DNA from: Hirundichthys speculiger
Lineage: Eukaryota > Chordata > Actinopteri > Beloniformes > Exocoetidae
Direction of reading: 5' to 3'
Length of the DNA: 64,000 nucleotides
NCBI GenBank assembly: GCA_018398805.1
Contig: JAGFBZ010001254.1
Coordinates: forward strand, 1,612,001-1,676,000
A program made the position numbers and the translations under genes. Shown in pieces: positions 34,085 to 47,228 of this stretch. Each line of letters opens with the position of its first letter. Positions within the stretch are counted from its first letter, which is position 1. Under the pieces are notes generated by a model that saw only the letters and a program-made list of their open reading frames with translations, did not search any database and was not told where the DNA came from.

Positions 34085-34960
34085 GTAGGTAAAGTTTATT
34101 TATATCCCACTTGTCACAACTACACACAGTAATTTGTAAGGTGCTTTACAATAAAATAATTGCACAGATAAAATCACAATGTATAAATTGTAGTTTCACA
34201 GATAACATCATACAATACACCACAATAAAATACAGGACATGAATATATATAAAAAGTATTTACTTGCTTTTTAAAGGAATCAGTGCCATCAATTCACTGT
34301 AAAAGCAACACAGATGGGAGTGTATTTCACTAACATGGTGTAACTTCTGAAGAAGAATCTTTCCTCCAAGTTTAAATTGGCTGTATGGGACCACTTACAA
34401 CCTCTGACCCGATGAGCTTAGGGTCTGAAAAGGTGATTTGGGTTTTAACAGGTACTGAGAAGCATCAGCACCCTCAATTTTGAAGTCTAAAAGTAACTTT
34501 TTGCCAGTGAAGAGGTGATAAAACAGAAGCCATGTGAACTTCTCTGCTGGTTCCAGTTAGGAGCTCCATTGCAGCATTTTGTACATTCTGAAGACAATTG
34601 AGAGCCTGTTTTTGTTAACATCAGTAAATATCTAAATGAGAAAACAAAAAAGTTGAATAATCATCTCCAGTTCAGCTTGGACACCAGCCTTTTTCATTTT
34701 GAAATTTTCCTCAAGTGGAAAAAGCAGTTTTGGACAAACTCAAACACAGGTTTGAGCCTCCATAGATGAGCCTTCAGAGCCTACTTTCTAGAATATACCA
34801 TACTATCATAGAATACTGTATATGTATAGTGTAAACAGTGTAAACAGTAAAGCACCTTAAACAGAACCCTGAGGAACTCCTGTAACAGACGAGTAAGATC
34901 TGACATAATATGATCGAAATGATTTAGACAAACTCAAAAATTGTGATTGAAAAGATGGTA
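34085..34960 (-). mobile_element. Degraded L2-like LINE, minus strand
   Basis: The inverted 3' end reads GTGGGATATAAATAAACTTT. Upstream, the minus strand gives NVQNAAMELLTGTSREVHMA and SPLHWQKVTF (34520-34590), matching the QNAAARLLTGT...LHWLPV region of L2 ORF2. A GVPQGSV fragment followed by a stop lies at about 34870-34890. Most of the RT between these points is deleted. It is older than the copies at 19.7 and 24-26 kb. Confidence 0.75.
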
Positions 34961-37900
34961 ACTATTCTGTAACAGTTCCTGAAGAATCCCTTTTACCAAA
35001 CTAGTCCTTCTATAATTTAACTTCCAATGAGCCATATAGAGAAAACCAAACAATGTTTAGAAATGAGGAAATAGACAACAGTTCTGTCTAAACGTTCCTT
35101 TTCCAATAATGATCTACAGTACAAAGTCATTTTTTTTTCTCAGCATCTGAGCCAAGTGAACAAGCGGAAACTGTAGTAGCTGCACCTGAAACTTCTGCTC
35201 TCTGATTATATGTCAACATTTTCAACTGCTTCCATTCACCAGCATTTCCTTTTATAGCGATATGAACTTTTATGGCAAAACACCATGTTGTTGTAAAAAA
35301 ACCTGTAATGCTAAAAGGACAGAGTTCTGTGTGATGGCACAGTTTCTCATACACCACTGATGTTGAAGATGGTGCACTCAGGTGTACTAAAAAAAGCTGT
35401 TATCGAGCACATGTGAATTCTCAAAAGAGTAAAACTGAATGAAAATGATGAAAAGTAATATTTTTATGGCTTCTATTCAATATTGCTATTTAACACAACT
35501 CCTGTGCTTTTGACACACTGATATGAATTCTTGGAGCAATACAAGCTGATGTTGTGATGAAACTGGAACACCAGAGAGACTTGAGCAACATACCTCACTT
35601 AATGTACTGTACAATTTCAGGTAAATGGCAGATTTCACACTTTCACAGTGACTCTGTCACTTTGAAGGCATGAGTGGATAAAACTGTGAAGGACTTAAAA
35701 AGTGACTACAGTATGAATTACTGAACCCTATCACTTTTATTGATGAAGCCATCAACATCGTATATCTCATGCCTGAAGGGCTTTAGAGGTGGAGACATGG
35801 ATGGAATACATCACCTTTCATATATGTTGTTGCCTATTTTAACTTAGTTAATATACATACATTTATTTCTGATGGTTTTTCAGGGTAGCTTGTGTTTCAC
35901 CACATTTTAGGCAACAAAGTCTTTTTTTTTACTTGATTACATGTATCTTTAAAATATAACTTTTGTTGTAGATTTAGAATATTAATATGAAATAATGTCA
36001 TAATGTCATGTGATATTAATGTCAAAGAAGCTCTGAATTTTTTTAAGGAAAAAAATTTAAAATTATAAAATCTGTACAAAAAATGTGTAGGCTGCAGGCA
36101 AAGCTTATACTGCCGGCGTTTCTCATTTATACTGTTCTTTAATTCAGAATGTGTTTAGAAAGCCAAGTCAGTTCAAGAAAGTCCAAAAAAGGTTTAATCC
36201 AAAGTATTACTTAGCATTATGTGGCACAGAGGAAAAACTAAAAGTAATTTGTTGTTATTTGTCTGTGGATGCATTTGCTTAATATTATGATGCACTGTAT
36301 TCAGATATTTTTTTTTTTAATACAAAATAACACTTGCACTTTCTCCACAACTGACTGGTCCATGTCTGTCCAAAGTACTGTGGAGGAATATATTTATTCG
36401 GCTGAGATTTCAATTCTCATTATTCTTGTCCATATATCATCATGGACCAGGTAGACTCTCTTTCTCAGATAGTTGTCAGTAAGGTCACTCGGCTTTGAGC
36501 TTTCTTACAACCAAGTTGCTGGTTGTGGGCTTTCTTTCACTGCTCCATTTGCTTGTTTCTCTCACAACATCTTGAACTGAGGTTGACTTTTCTCTGATGA
36601 CAAATGAGGTCACTGTTGGCCCAAGGCTGACTCTCAAAGTTCTATTGTGTTGCATGAACTTTGTCAAAAGGCAGGAGATTGTTTGGAAATGTCACCTGTT
36701 TCATGCCGCCATATCATTGGCAGAAAAGTCTGACAATGACTGTATGCTATTTTGTGAATGTCGTGGACATCAGACTTCACCTTCCGCAGCCTTTCAATAT
36801 CCGATAATGCAGTCACTCCAGAAAACTTTTTTCCTCTATTTTGTTCCTTTGATGGATCTGTCAGTCATGCAGCCATCACTAAGTGCAATGACTTTCCACA
36901 TGCGTTTCACCGTTGGGCCGTAAGGAAGGCCCAAAGGTGAAAGACTCCAGACTCCAAAATTCAAAATGGTTGCACAAGCAGAACCTTATCTCAGTTGACA
37001 TTTGTTATAAGTTAGATAAAAACATCAGTAAAATAGTACAAAGTGAAGAAAAACTGAAAATAATCAGCAAACAAAAGTAAACACCACTTATCTTAAATCC
37101 TTACATCTTTTCACACCAGCAGGGACTTTTCTGCTGGGGCTGCTTTTACACTCATGATATTTTCATGTTGCAGCAGTAGAATTTTCATTCATTCACCTTA
37201 ATATGCAAGACCTTTATCAGGACTGAGAACATTCTCTTTGGATCTATATATTCACTTGAAACCTGAATTTCACTTCTTCCTCAAAATGAAGATGCCTCTC
37301 AACTTTAACGAGGGCATCTCGGACGCTTGTCATTTTAATATGAGAAACGTGACAGTACTCTTTGAGTCTGAACGCTGGATCTTTACGAGTTAAGTTTTCA
37401 TTTCAAGGTCTCAAATGTCTTTGTTATACAGCATGTCTCATTTGATAAGACATACTAAACAGAAATTGAATATAAATGAAATATGAATGTTTATAAGTGA
37501 ATAAACGCTATCAACCCTATTTAATTGAGGATGAAGCCTTTTTCAAAGCTACATTATGATGTAATCATTAGTTCTGGCGATCAGACTGCGCTTATGGTCA
37601 CTCCCTCTGAAATTAGCCGCTGGAATAAATCTTGTATTCATTAATGAACAGTCTTATCACATACTTTCAGATCAAGATTAATGGGTTGTAATAATGATGC
37701 ATACCTGTAACGTGACATTCACTTCAAGGGTATTTAATGAAGCTTTATCCCTCTCTGTCCGAAGTAAGAGTCATAAATGGGTTGCAGATTGTCTGGGGTT
37801 GTTCTCTGTAAAATACATCATATGCCCTGTAAAAGGAACAATATAAGCTAATATGTGTATGCCAGCAGCAAATATTAATGTGATTGAAATTAATCTCCAT

Positions 37901-38551
37901 TACTAAGGTAATGATAAGAGGCTTTAAATCAGGCAAAATGATCAGCCATTAAATCCAAAGGCCACTGTGTATGCATTCAGTTAATGTGATACTGGACTAA
38001 AACAGTGTTATGCTCTAATCATAAATCACCCGCTAGATTTGATAGGAGTGCTGTGTATATGAGGATTATTTAAAGTAAACAATGAGGTCTTGAAACTTCC
38101 TCAATGTGTGTGACATAACAACTGACAAATACTCTATAACAGGAGCACAACTGAAAAGAAATGAACAGACATCACTACAATCTCCACTAATAGTATGTAG
38201 GTAAGATATTCCCCATCTTATTAAACTGGAATGTGTCCTGCAGCATTATTAAGGGACATTATATGGGAAGCAAATGCAGGCTCATCATACAGATGCGCAG
38301 TTTTCGGTTTGATGACAATGAATGTAACTCATAAATATTTCATCTCTGATCCTGTTTTTTTCTCTTTTCTTAATTAAAAGTCTTATTAATTTGTGACAAA
38401 GGTTAAATTTAATAACTGACTCAATGTTTTATTTTTTGTTCTGAAATAATGATTTCCATCTCTTCTCTGATGCAGGTTAATAGGAGTTAATAAGTTTACA
38501 CATCAACAGTAGCTGTGGAAGGTGTTTCAAGGATAACTAGCAGATCATAAC
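34961..38551. other. Unique AT-rich DNA, possible conserved blocks
   Basis: No gene recognised. The frames at 36485-36940 do not match a known family. 37530-38060 has enhancer-like features: repeated ATTA/TAAT cores, CATTAATGAACAG, GATTAATGGGTTGTAATAAT, ATAAATCACCCGC, and few simple repeats. I note it only as a candidate. Confidence 0.35.
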
Positions 38552-38645
38552 TTTTTTTTTCCTTTTTTGTTTCCTTCTGAGACAGGAAATGAGGGTAGAG
38601 ATTGGGAAAAGGACCACGAGCAAGGACTCGAACTTGAGTCAGCAA
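38552..38645 (-). repeat. tRNA-headed SINE fragment (family of copies 1 and 2)
   Basis: GACAGGAAATGAGGGTAGAG, then ATTGGGAAAAGGACC and GGACTCGAACTTGAG follow the inverted order seen at 6000-6070. GGACTCGAACTT is an inverted B box. A T run at 38552-38567 would be its A-rich tail. The 5' head is missing or too worn to read. Confidence 0.55.
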
Positions 38646-39305
38646 GTGACCAAGGAAATCACAAACAGGTCTTTAGAAGTCATTTACAGAATCGGCAGAA
38701 CCTTGTATAAAGATTACAATAAGTCAGGTTTATCAAGAAAGACTGTATGCTTATTTTAAATTATAGTAACAGGCATGAAATGTGTTAGTTAGAACACTGC
38801 TAATTGTCTGTTGGATGATCCAGCTTGCTAAACACATGCAATTTACAAAGTACAGGAATTTCTAATTCCTGGAGTTACCTCTAGGGTCTGGCTCCAATAG
38901 TGAGTTTATCTCCTTTGAACTCCTTGTTAAAATCTCTAACTTTACAGCGGGAATATTCATATTTAAAACCTGGTTGAAAAACATTGATATTAACTGTAGA
39001 AGGGTGAAATTGTATAAATCTAACAGATAAAATTATATAGTCTTAAATGTTTGCACAGTTTGGGACAGCAGCATTTCAATCTATGGTGTTTATGCCTAGT
39101 TGTCATCACATAACTAGCGCTTAGAATTTTTAGTGAACTTGACATGAAGTAAGACATAAGACAGCATAATCACTCAAATTCTAAAGATAGTATAAGCATA
39201 TTGTGCTGTTATTTGAGGCTACCCGAGTGCCATAAAATGATGCTTTTTTTTTTTTTAATCCACTAAATTGCAGTAACACATTGGCAGTAAATTGCAGTAA
39301 CACAT
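38646..39305. other. Unique DNA, no gene seen
   Basis: AT-rich with no recognisable feature. AAATTGCAGTAACACAT occurs twice (about 39266 and 39289), a small local duplication. Confidence 0.45.
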
Positions 39306-40020
39306 CAGCTGAGCAACCCTCTGGGTTGGCCTGGAACCTTCCAGATTAATGAACTTTTCCTGAACTAACCTCTGACAGAGCCAGTGTCAGTAGGTAAAAG
39401 GTCCAGCCGGGCCCCCATGTCTCATGCATTTCACAAAACATCTTTCCTGTAGTGCGAGGCAAACGTTGCAGTGGATAATACTGAGCATCTAGACACTTGG
39501 GACACTTGAACAAGAAATTAATACTCACCTGAATCTGCACTTCATATATCTCACTATGCATCATAGAAAGTAGTGTACAACCTATGGTCACTAAATTAGA
39601 CAGTGGTGATCTATTTTTGAATGTGCAACAGTGGTGATGTAATGGGGACAAAAAAAACAACAAGGATGGTAGGGGCCATAATTCTACCCCAAAAAGAACT
39701 TTTGATGAATTTGGCCGCTCTGGATCCTGGTAGAGCTCATTCAGAGCTCTGGCTGGTCTCACCTTAGCTCTGACAGCATTCATATGAAATGTTTGGGCAG
39801 TGACATTAGAAATGAGGATGGACGGACAGATTTGATCAGAAATAATATAAGGTAAGTATTATAGCTTAGCATAAACCAAAATAGCTCAAATGTGATCACT
39901 ATAGTTTGGTGGACACGTTCCAAATAGTTGCTGGTTTATTTTTTCTGCTCATCTTTTTGGAGCCAGAATTGGACTGAGACAACTCGTGCCAAAATGGTGC
40001 CACCCAGAGAACTGTGAATT
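39306..40020 (+). repeat. Unclassified interspersed repeat A
   Basis: Order of shared blocks with repeat B (45287-45710): CTCTGGGTTGGCCTGGAA, AGAGCTC...AGAGCTCTGG, CAGATTTGATCAGAA, ATAGCTTAGCATAAACCAAA, CTGGTTTATTTTTTCTGC, and CAACTCGTGCCAAAATGG. Copy A has about 280 extra bases in its left half. The 145-residue minus frame at 39346-39783 lies within it and is not preserved in copy B, so it is probably not a gene. Confidence 0.6.
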
Positions 40021-41045
40021 GGGATTTAAACCAGGTCTTCAAAAAAACCTGACATCACCGGGGAGTTATCCAGTTCTTTTTCCATAGTCCATTGTTCTAT
40101 CATGTGCTGTATATGAGTAACTCTTGACATTAAAGCTATTGTGGCTCAAATGATCTGGAAATTGTGTCTTGCTATTTGAAAGCACACATAGGTGAGTTTT
40201 TTTTTTTTCAAACATATAAAATAACTGCTGTGTGAAAAAAAACAATAGTTGACTTATTATTTCATCTGAAATGCAGAGTTGTTTATATCATGTTCTTGTC
40301 CTTATTTTAAACCACTGTACCTTTATTTAAGAGTATAGTAGAAGCAGTCAATATTTTGGGGTGCTTGAGTCAAACTACAGAATTGCAGTTTAAATCTACA
40401 TTTTAAAGCATTACCAAAACCAAATAAAACTGGGTCCCTGATAATGATTGCACCTGCTTATGCAACAGCCCACATGAGTCAGATTCTCATCTATTGAACC
40501 AAAGGAGAGAACACAGCTTTTCTAAACAAGAGCTCTAAGCATTTTATATGTGTACCATTCTGGTTCCCCATCTCTATATTGTGGGAGTTTAATCTCATTC
40601 CAACTGACATATCCCCAGGCACAGTTTTTCAGACAAAAAAAGAAAAAAAAAATCAGAAACAAAAAAAAATAAATAAAATTGTGTATATATATCCAAGACA
40701 TTTTTTCCCCTTTTCTTCTCGGTCTGATACTCTCTCTCCTGGCCTCACATTCCATTTTCACAGATATTATTTTATCTTATTTGCTGGGGCTCTACCAGTG
40801 CTGGCCATTGGGCTGAGGGGGCTTTAATGGACTAATCCCCCACAAAGACAGTAATAACCTGTCAGTTCATCCCTAGCCAACCCTCTTACCCCCAACCATC
40901 CTTTTATCCCCCACCCGTCCCACTAACCACACACAAAGATACCAGAATGCAGAAGAAAGGCAGGGGGCCAAAATAATACAGATTTTGGGGGGGCATGAGG
41001 CTCAGGGCTTGGTATCCTAAATGAACTGTGGAAAAAAAATGCAAT
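40021..41045. other. Unique DNA, no gene seen
   Basis: A runs at 40636-40680 separate AT-rich sequence from a C-rich patch (40860-40920). No coding sequence is recognisable. Confidence 0.45.
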
Positions 41046-41166
<121 letters not shown>

Positions 41167-41251
41167 GGACAGATGTGAGCAGAGACCAGATCCTTAGGAA
41201 GCATGCATCCTGGTGTCTTTTTTGTTTGTTTGTTTGTTTGTTTTGTTTTTT

Positions 41252-42799
41252 GCCTGCAGTGTGGTGGGATGATAGGGACTTGTGGATAAGAAAAAGAAAA
41301 GCAGGGGTGGAGCAAAATTTGCATTTAATTAACACTTAAATTTCAGATGAAAATTAAAAAAAAAAAAACACACACACGAAAAAAAAAACAAAAGGTAGCC
41401 ACCAGAAATGAAACAATAACGGCAAGATTGCCTTTGATCCCTCTCAAAATGAAAGATTAGATATTAATCCAGGCTGTTTTATGAAAATGCCATTCATATG
41501 TCCATCCACCATGATAATATTGTCAGAGCTTACTGAAAAGAAAAACGAAATAAAGAGAGAGAGCAGTGAAAAGTCATGTGTTGTGCTATTAATTCAATGA
41601 ATTAATCAGTGGATTTGCACTTAGTCTACGTTTGTTTTATATTTTTATTTATCTATTTTTGTATAGGCTTAACTGTCAGGATTATGTTTTCATTTGAACT
41701 TTATTCTGTAGGAAAAACAAAACAAATCAATAAAGCTTGTTTGCCCATCCTAGGGTGTTGTAGAGTTCTGCCTCAGTAGCTGTCATCTACTTTGCTAGAA
41801 CTCTTTCATCTCATCCCTGCCTTGTCTGTCTGCCATACCTTCCCTGTTGGTTATTTTTAACATCCCTTCCCTTGGTCTCATTTGGGCCAGATGGAGTCTG
41901 CCCTGAAGCATGTGTTTGGAGCAAAGCTGCACTCCTGCTTGGCCTCTCTCACTACTGGAATGAGGCCTGTCAGAAGGCATCAGGGTGACTCATCTCGGGA
42001 GGATGTGCTAACACATCATTGCCTCAGACTTTTCTGCGAGGGTTGATCGTCCATGAACAATGCAGTTCCCGTCGCGTACTCACACTTGACCGATTCATCA
42101 TCGAGCCTTCAACGTGTGGCAGAAACGAAGAAAGTGAGAGAGGAATGAGCTTTAATTCATGAGTAAAGAAATGTTTTGTTTGTATTTACCAGGACAAGGT
42201 CTGACAGCAGCACCATTTGATAAGATTCTATTTGTTGCAAATATATAAAGCATGACAGTTTATAACACATGTACATCTAGCTTTTATGTCCGTAAAGAAG
42301 CATACATTCAGGTTCTTTTCTTCATCAAAATTGTTTTTTTTTTCACATTTAAAGCAGCACAAAAAAATAAAAACTAAACTTGTTGTCATGATAAAATATA
42401 ATTTTCAATGTCATTTGAAGGAATATTTCCTTAATTTTAGTTAGTATCATCCGGCTGTCATGGTCTTCTGTCCCTGTTATTGGCAAAAATCAGCTCATGT
42501 AACTTGACTCCCAGCACTACGTCACACATCAACAACAATTATTTAATCTAGCATTGCTACAGCGGAAATTATGGCGAAGGTGACTAAGAGAGTATCACCA
42601 CAGTCCTAAGCTTTCTGTTCATACTCAACCACAGCAATAGAAGCAATTCTTTGCTGCCTCTCTGATATGTGATGTCATAAATGGTAAAAAAAACAAAAAA
42701 AAAAAACATGTAAAAGTAATAACTATATACATATAAAGTAGAAGTATCCACTTATGTGCAATTAATAATAGAGCAACATGAAAAAGGATATTTTTAACT
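41252..42799. other. Unique DNA, no gene seen
   Basis: 41400-41520 has even composition (ACGGCAAGATTGCCTTTGAT) and could be conserved. A short frame starting ATGGCGAAGGTGACTAAGAG at 42571 ends after 12 codons and is not evidence of a gene. The rest is AT-rich. Confidence 0.4.
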
Positions 42800-42804
42800 G
42801 CTGA

Positions 42805-43130
42805 AAACGTCCACAATTTGTATCTGTACAGTCACAGTGTTTGTGAACTGTTTAGCAAAGTGACGAATCTGCCTGTTAGTCCTGGTCTGGAGGGCTCTGA
42901 GGCACCTGCCACACAGGACCAGTTCAAAGAGACTGTGTGTGGAATGAGAGGAGTCCTCTATGATATTCCCTGCCCTTGTTGGAGTCCTGGAGCAGTACAG
43001 GCACAGGAGATCCGATACATTCAACACTCTTTCGATTACGCTCCAGTTTGGTTTTGTCCTGCTTGGTGGCAGTTCCATGCAAAACAGTGATAGAGGTGCA
43101 CAGGACAGACTCAGTGACCACTGTGGCGAA
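42805..43130 (-). pseudogene. Rex1-like LINE C-terminal domain pseudogene
   Basis: Minus-strand pieces: VVTESVLCTSITVLHGTATK then QDKTKLERNRKSVECIGSPV, where GSATKQDRNRLQRTVRTAE-type sequence is expected, and HSLFELVLCGRCLRALQTRT followed by NRQIRHFAKQFTNTV. The usual LLPSGRRYR motif is changed to LVLCGRCLR. Confidence 0.8.
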
Positions 43131-43830
43131 TTGAAGAAGCTCCCGGTGAGGTAGACAATGGTGTTAAATGCCTAGCTGAAGCCCACAAAAAGGATCCATG
43201 CATAAGTCCTGAGACGATCCAGGTGCTGCAGCAAGAAATGCAGTGCCATATGAACTGCATCGTCAACTGATCTGTTTTGCACGGCAGGCAAACTGCAGGG
43301 GATCCAGCAGGCTGCTTGTGAGGGACTTCAGGTGGGCCAACACCGGGTACCCAAAGGGCTTTGTATTAACAAACATCAGAATGACAGGTCTGTAGTCATT
43401 CAGTCCTGTGATTGTGGGTTTCTTGGCTACCAGAATGATGGTGGGGTGTTTTAGCAAGGAGGCGACTTCATCCAGCTCCAAAGATCTGTTCAAGAGTGAA
43501 GATGGAAGCCATCTGATGTGTCTGAGGCAAATGCTCTGTCTGGGCCTGGAGCTTTCATGATCATCTCTCTCTGGAACAGCTGCTGCACTTCCCCCTCACT
43601 GATTCGAAGTATCTGTGAGTCGGGGGGGCTGAGTATCGATGGGTGGTGGGGGAAGGAGTGCAGCAACAGAAGCTCCAGAGAGATGAGAGACATGTGATGT
43701 GGTCCTTCTGGAAACTGCAGTTAAAAGTGTTAAGGTCGTCAGCTAGGGCTTTGTTGGTTACAGAGGTAGGGGCAGGGCATCTTCTTTAGCAGGTGATCTC
43801 CCACATGCCTCCCCACACTGACGTCATTAG
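43130..43830 (-). pseudogene. Rex1-like reverse transcriptase pseudogene (N-terminal)
   Basis: Minus-strand pieces: RISEGEVQQLFQREMIMKAP then GPDRAFASDTSD (43540-43620), VASLLKHPTIILVAKKPTIT, GLNDYRPVILMFVNTKPFGY (43370-43440), SLLDPLQFACRA (about 43290), VDDAV-HMALHFLLQHLDRL, TYAWILFVGFS, stop, AFNTIV (about 43150). The frame then ends at the deletion. Confidence 0.85.
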
Positions 43831-43999
43831 TAAAAACGTTGTTCTTCAGCTTTTCAGAGTAGAGCCTCTTGGCCACTCTGATCGCATTTGTCAGCATGTT
43901 CCTGTCTTCATTGTACAGGGCTCCATCCCCACTCTAGTAGGAGTTATCCTCGGCTCGACAAAAGTGTCCTGAGTCTGGACACATACAGTGTTTTGCATG

Positions 44000-44930
44000 C
44001 ATGGTCTTTGTCCATAACCACTTTGAATGGGGTGACATTATCCATTGCCGAACTTAATTGTGGGCTCAATGGGTCGCTTCGACTGTAATGGTTCCGTCAA
44101 AAGTTCGGGAATTTTCAACTTTTCCTGCTTCAACCCATGCGTCAGCCAACGGTGTTGGGGCAATACAACTAGAGCTAGCCAATACAGAGCGATATGTAGG
44201 GTAGTGTAACACTTGACCAGTGTGTTATTGTACAATAACATGTCTGTATTTAGGCAGTCATGGTTGAGTTTTTCTCTATTAAAGTCCCCAAGAATAATAA
44301 GCAGAGTCTGTACATTCCCATTCTGGATGCAATATTTGTTCAACCAGTACAACCTTGTTCATGTGGGCCTGGGGTGGGATGTAAACGCCAACGAAGATGA
44401 ATGAGGGAAATTCTCATGGTGAACAAAAAGGCTTGCAGTTAAAAATGAGGGGCTCCAGATTGGTGTTGCAATGTTTATGAACCACTGTAACATCTGTGCA
44501 CCAATCTTCTGTATGCAGAATCATATTGCACTGCCCTTTTTTATTTCCCTAGTAGCTCCAGAACGCAGCCTGCATGCAGCAGCTGAAAGCCTGGAGGATC
44601 CAGTCCACTGTCCGGAATGAGGTCGCAGACCCAGGTTAACGATAAACAAAGGGTCGCACAAATGTTCAAAGTGTCTGTAGGTCCTCTTCAGGAGAAGCAG
44701 CTCATTCATCTTATTAGGCAGGGAACAAATGTTGGCGAGATGTATTGATGGGAGAACCATGCAGAAGCCATCTGAGCTTTATCAGCACACCATATCGCTT
44801 CCCTTATCTGCGTCTTCTCCATATCCCATGGTGAGTTGCTGCTCTGCCAGTGAAAGTTCTGAAAAACTTGGGTCTGGATGAAAAGTTTGAAAAGTGTTCC
44901 AAGTGAGCTGCTTAAGGTGAAGAAGCTCAT
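44000..44930 (-). pseudogene. Rex1-like endonuclease pseudogene
   Basis: Minus-strand pieces: MVLPSIHLANICSLPNKMNE (about 44760), LLLLKRTYRHF, then near 44310 LIILGDFNREKLNHDCLNT, with the LGDFN motif typical of LINE endonucleases, and LVKCYTTLHIALY where TLDHCYTTIKDAY-type sequence is expected. KLKIPELLTEPLQSKRP follows. Frameshifts and stops occur between pieces. Confidence 0.8.
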
Positions 44931-45286
44931 CCCTGCTGAAAGTGATGGTATTTAAGTGAGCAAATACACAAAAAGGACACAATACCACAGAAAATACCAT
45001 AGATATTGCAAATGTTATTAAAATACAGACTATTTTTGAAATTTCTGGTACTGTAAACAACCAATAAAGACTGATTTTGCTGAAATAGAGTATATGTGGG
45101 GTGCATTTTATATGGGTCATGAGGTAAGATCATTTTAGTCTTTGGTTTGAAATGTCTAGCTGTCATCATTTTAATTACTTTGGAGATTGTGGTGTGCTTG
45201 ATCCTGAACTGATAGTAAAGACCTAGAGCATAAGGAGTCTTGTTTTAAAGATAATATGACTTGTGCTGTGAATTGTACTGGCAGAC

Positions 45287-45925
45287 CACTGCAACCAGCT
45301 CTGGGTTGACCTGGAAGGGTCCAGGGCAAAAGGTGTCAATCAGTAAGCAGCTTTTGCCCTGAAGCTGAGCTGGTGACTGGGGGCTTTGCTGGTGCCTGAA
45401 GTGGCCTTCAGTCAGATGGCATGCTTTGGCCAAGTGCCAAAGAGAAGAGACTTGGTCCAGCAGAGCTCCACCAGAGGAACTGGAGCTCTAGCAGACCACA
45501 TTTCAGATGTTGTTTCAGTAGCGGCATCTAAAACTTGGACAGATTCAATCAGAATGATTATAACTTAGCATGAGCCAAAAAAGCTAGCTTGTGGTAACTG
45601 AGGTAAGGTGGGTATTGATGTAGCCTACTACCAGGTTTGTTCATTCTGCCCATTTTTGGATTAGCCAGGGTTAGACAAAGTCAACTCCTGCCAAAATGGA
45701 GTCCCCTCTTTGAGGGATATGCTGTTGTATTGTTGCTTTATGTGCCATGCTATACTAACAACAACCACGTTCTAATGAGCTGCACATACTTCATGCTGCA
45801 TATACAGTTTCCAAAATGCCCATGGTGTATTCATATCCTGAAATGGCTAAACTGAAGCTGCAACTGAAGAACCTTAATGCCTACTTTTATAAAGCCAACT
45901 TAGATATAACAATCTTAACACATGC
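45287..45925 (+). repeat. Unclassified interspersed repeat B
   Basis: The left part (45287-45710) is a diverged copy of repeat A (39306-40020) in the same orientation. It shares CTCTGGGTTGACCTGGAA, AACTTAGCATGAGCCAAAAA, TTCATTCTGCCCATTTTTGG and CTCCTGCCAAAATGG. The right part (GGCTAAACTGAAGC, AAGAACCTTAATGCCTACTT, about 45843-45900) resembles 48898-48955. No terminal inverted repeat, poly(A) tail or protein was found. Confidence 0.55.
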
Positions 45926-47228
45926 TTTAACCTGCTCAACTCCTCAGAAGATTATAAACATTAATTTTTATCAGGTAATTAATTCTATTCTTGTAATTTA
46001 AAACTGAAAAAAGGTGATGACATTAATCAAAAGATTAAAAGGTGGCAAAATTCAATGACTTAAAAAAAATAGCTAAAATCAAAAGTTATTTCACTGGTCT
46101 TTGCATATGTCATTTTTTTCTTTTTTCTTTAGGAATTTGTATTGTGTTTTATCATATTTTTCCTTGTATCCCTCTTGGGAGTCATAATGTGTGATGGAAT
46201 GCTTACGCTGTGTCTACACTGTAAAGTGTATAGGTAAATAGATGTTGAACTATAAAATAAATCAAAATAAATAACAGCCCCGAGCTATGAATACTAAAAA
46301 CAGTCCTATTGTTAAAATATAACTGCTTTAATTCTAGTGAAATTGCCTTTGTTTTGTCATGAATTGGTTGTTTACATATGGTGACAAATTATATTTTCAA
46401 AGCCTTTTAAATGTGATAAAACAAAATCATGTGGTTTTCAAGATTCAAAATTGTGTTCTTTTTTTCCAACATTGAAAGGAAGTAACCTTTGCATTGATTA
46501 AAATCTATTTGTTTTGGGGAATCACACTGCACAGACCATCCTTGGAGACGTGTCCATGTAATGGAGTGATTATTCTAAAATAATCTGCAGGAAGGTTTGC
46601 ATACAAAATCCACTGCCTCAAGCAACATATCAAAAATTCTCACCACAACATCTGTTACAAATGTACAACTACACCAAGTCAGGAATGAGCAAGTGTTTGC
46701 TGAATAGAGGAGGTGAAGGCTGGGTTCTCAAGTTACACTGAGATTGTCTTTCCATGTGTTAAGAATAATATTACCTGGTATGAAAAATACAGAAAAATAC
46801 TCATGTCTGAATCATACAGATAACTGACTGGGTCTACATGCCTAAACAAAGATAAGATTCATCCTGTCCTTCGATTTATTTTCTTATGATACTAGTATTT
46901 TCAATTAATATTTGAAGTCATCGTGTTAATTGCTTTGAAGTTTTCAAAAAAAATATTTTGCCTCACAGATATTTAATTTGAATGATAAGAACAGCTCTTT
47001 TAACCACTGAATAGCGACCCTACTTTTTTAAGTCAAGTACAGTGTCAAGTAAAACTTTTAAGCATTACGTGGTGGATAATTGATATGAAAGATTCCAGGT
47101 ATCTGCATCTTTGTCTCCATGTTTTTTGAATATATTTTCTTTATACACATAATCAAAATCAACACACTGAGGTTCATACCAATGTAGAAATATTTATGTA
47201 AAAGGTACTGTTGCACTAACTCCCATAA
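45926..47228. other. Unique AT-rich DNA, no gene seen
   Basis: No repeat with edges and no coding signal. It has AT-rich tracts with several A and T runs. Confidence 0.5.

Larger units (their letters stand above)
42800..45120 (-). mobile_element. Rex1-like LINE, minus strand, internally deleted
   Basis: Reading the minus strand from 45120, the order is a start region (ITFSRDELLHLKQLT), endonuclease, RT fingers, then a jump to the C-terminal domain. Between about 43145 and 43110 the sequence goes from the SAFNTI palm block straight to the VVTESVLC C-terminal block, so the FADD palm core is deleted. It is the most complete LINE in the window by domain content. The name reflects similarity to the CR1/L2/Rex1 group of fish elements. 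Confidence 0.85.

Noticed and set aside
36485..36940. Overlapping frames of 60-108 residues at 36.5-36.9 kb
   Set aside because: No family match, no splice context that I trust, and both strands are open, suggesting chance.
39346..39783. 145-residue minus-strand frame as a gene
   Set aside because: It lies in dispersed repeat A, is not preserved in copy B, and resembles no known protein.
42571..42609. ATGGCGAAGGTGACTAAGAG as the start of a transposase or host gene
   Set aside because: The frame stops after 12 codons and no continuing homology was found in any frame.
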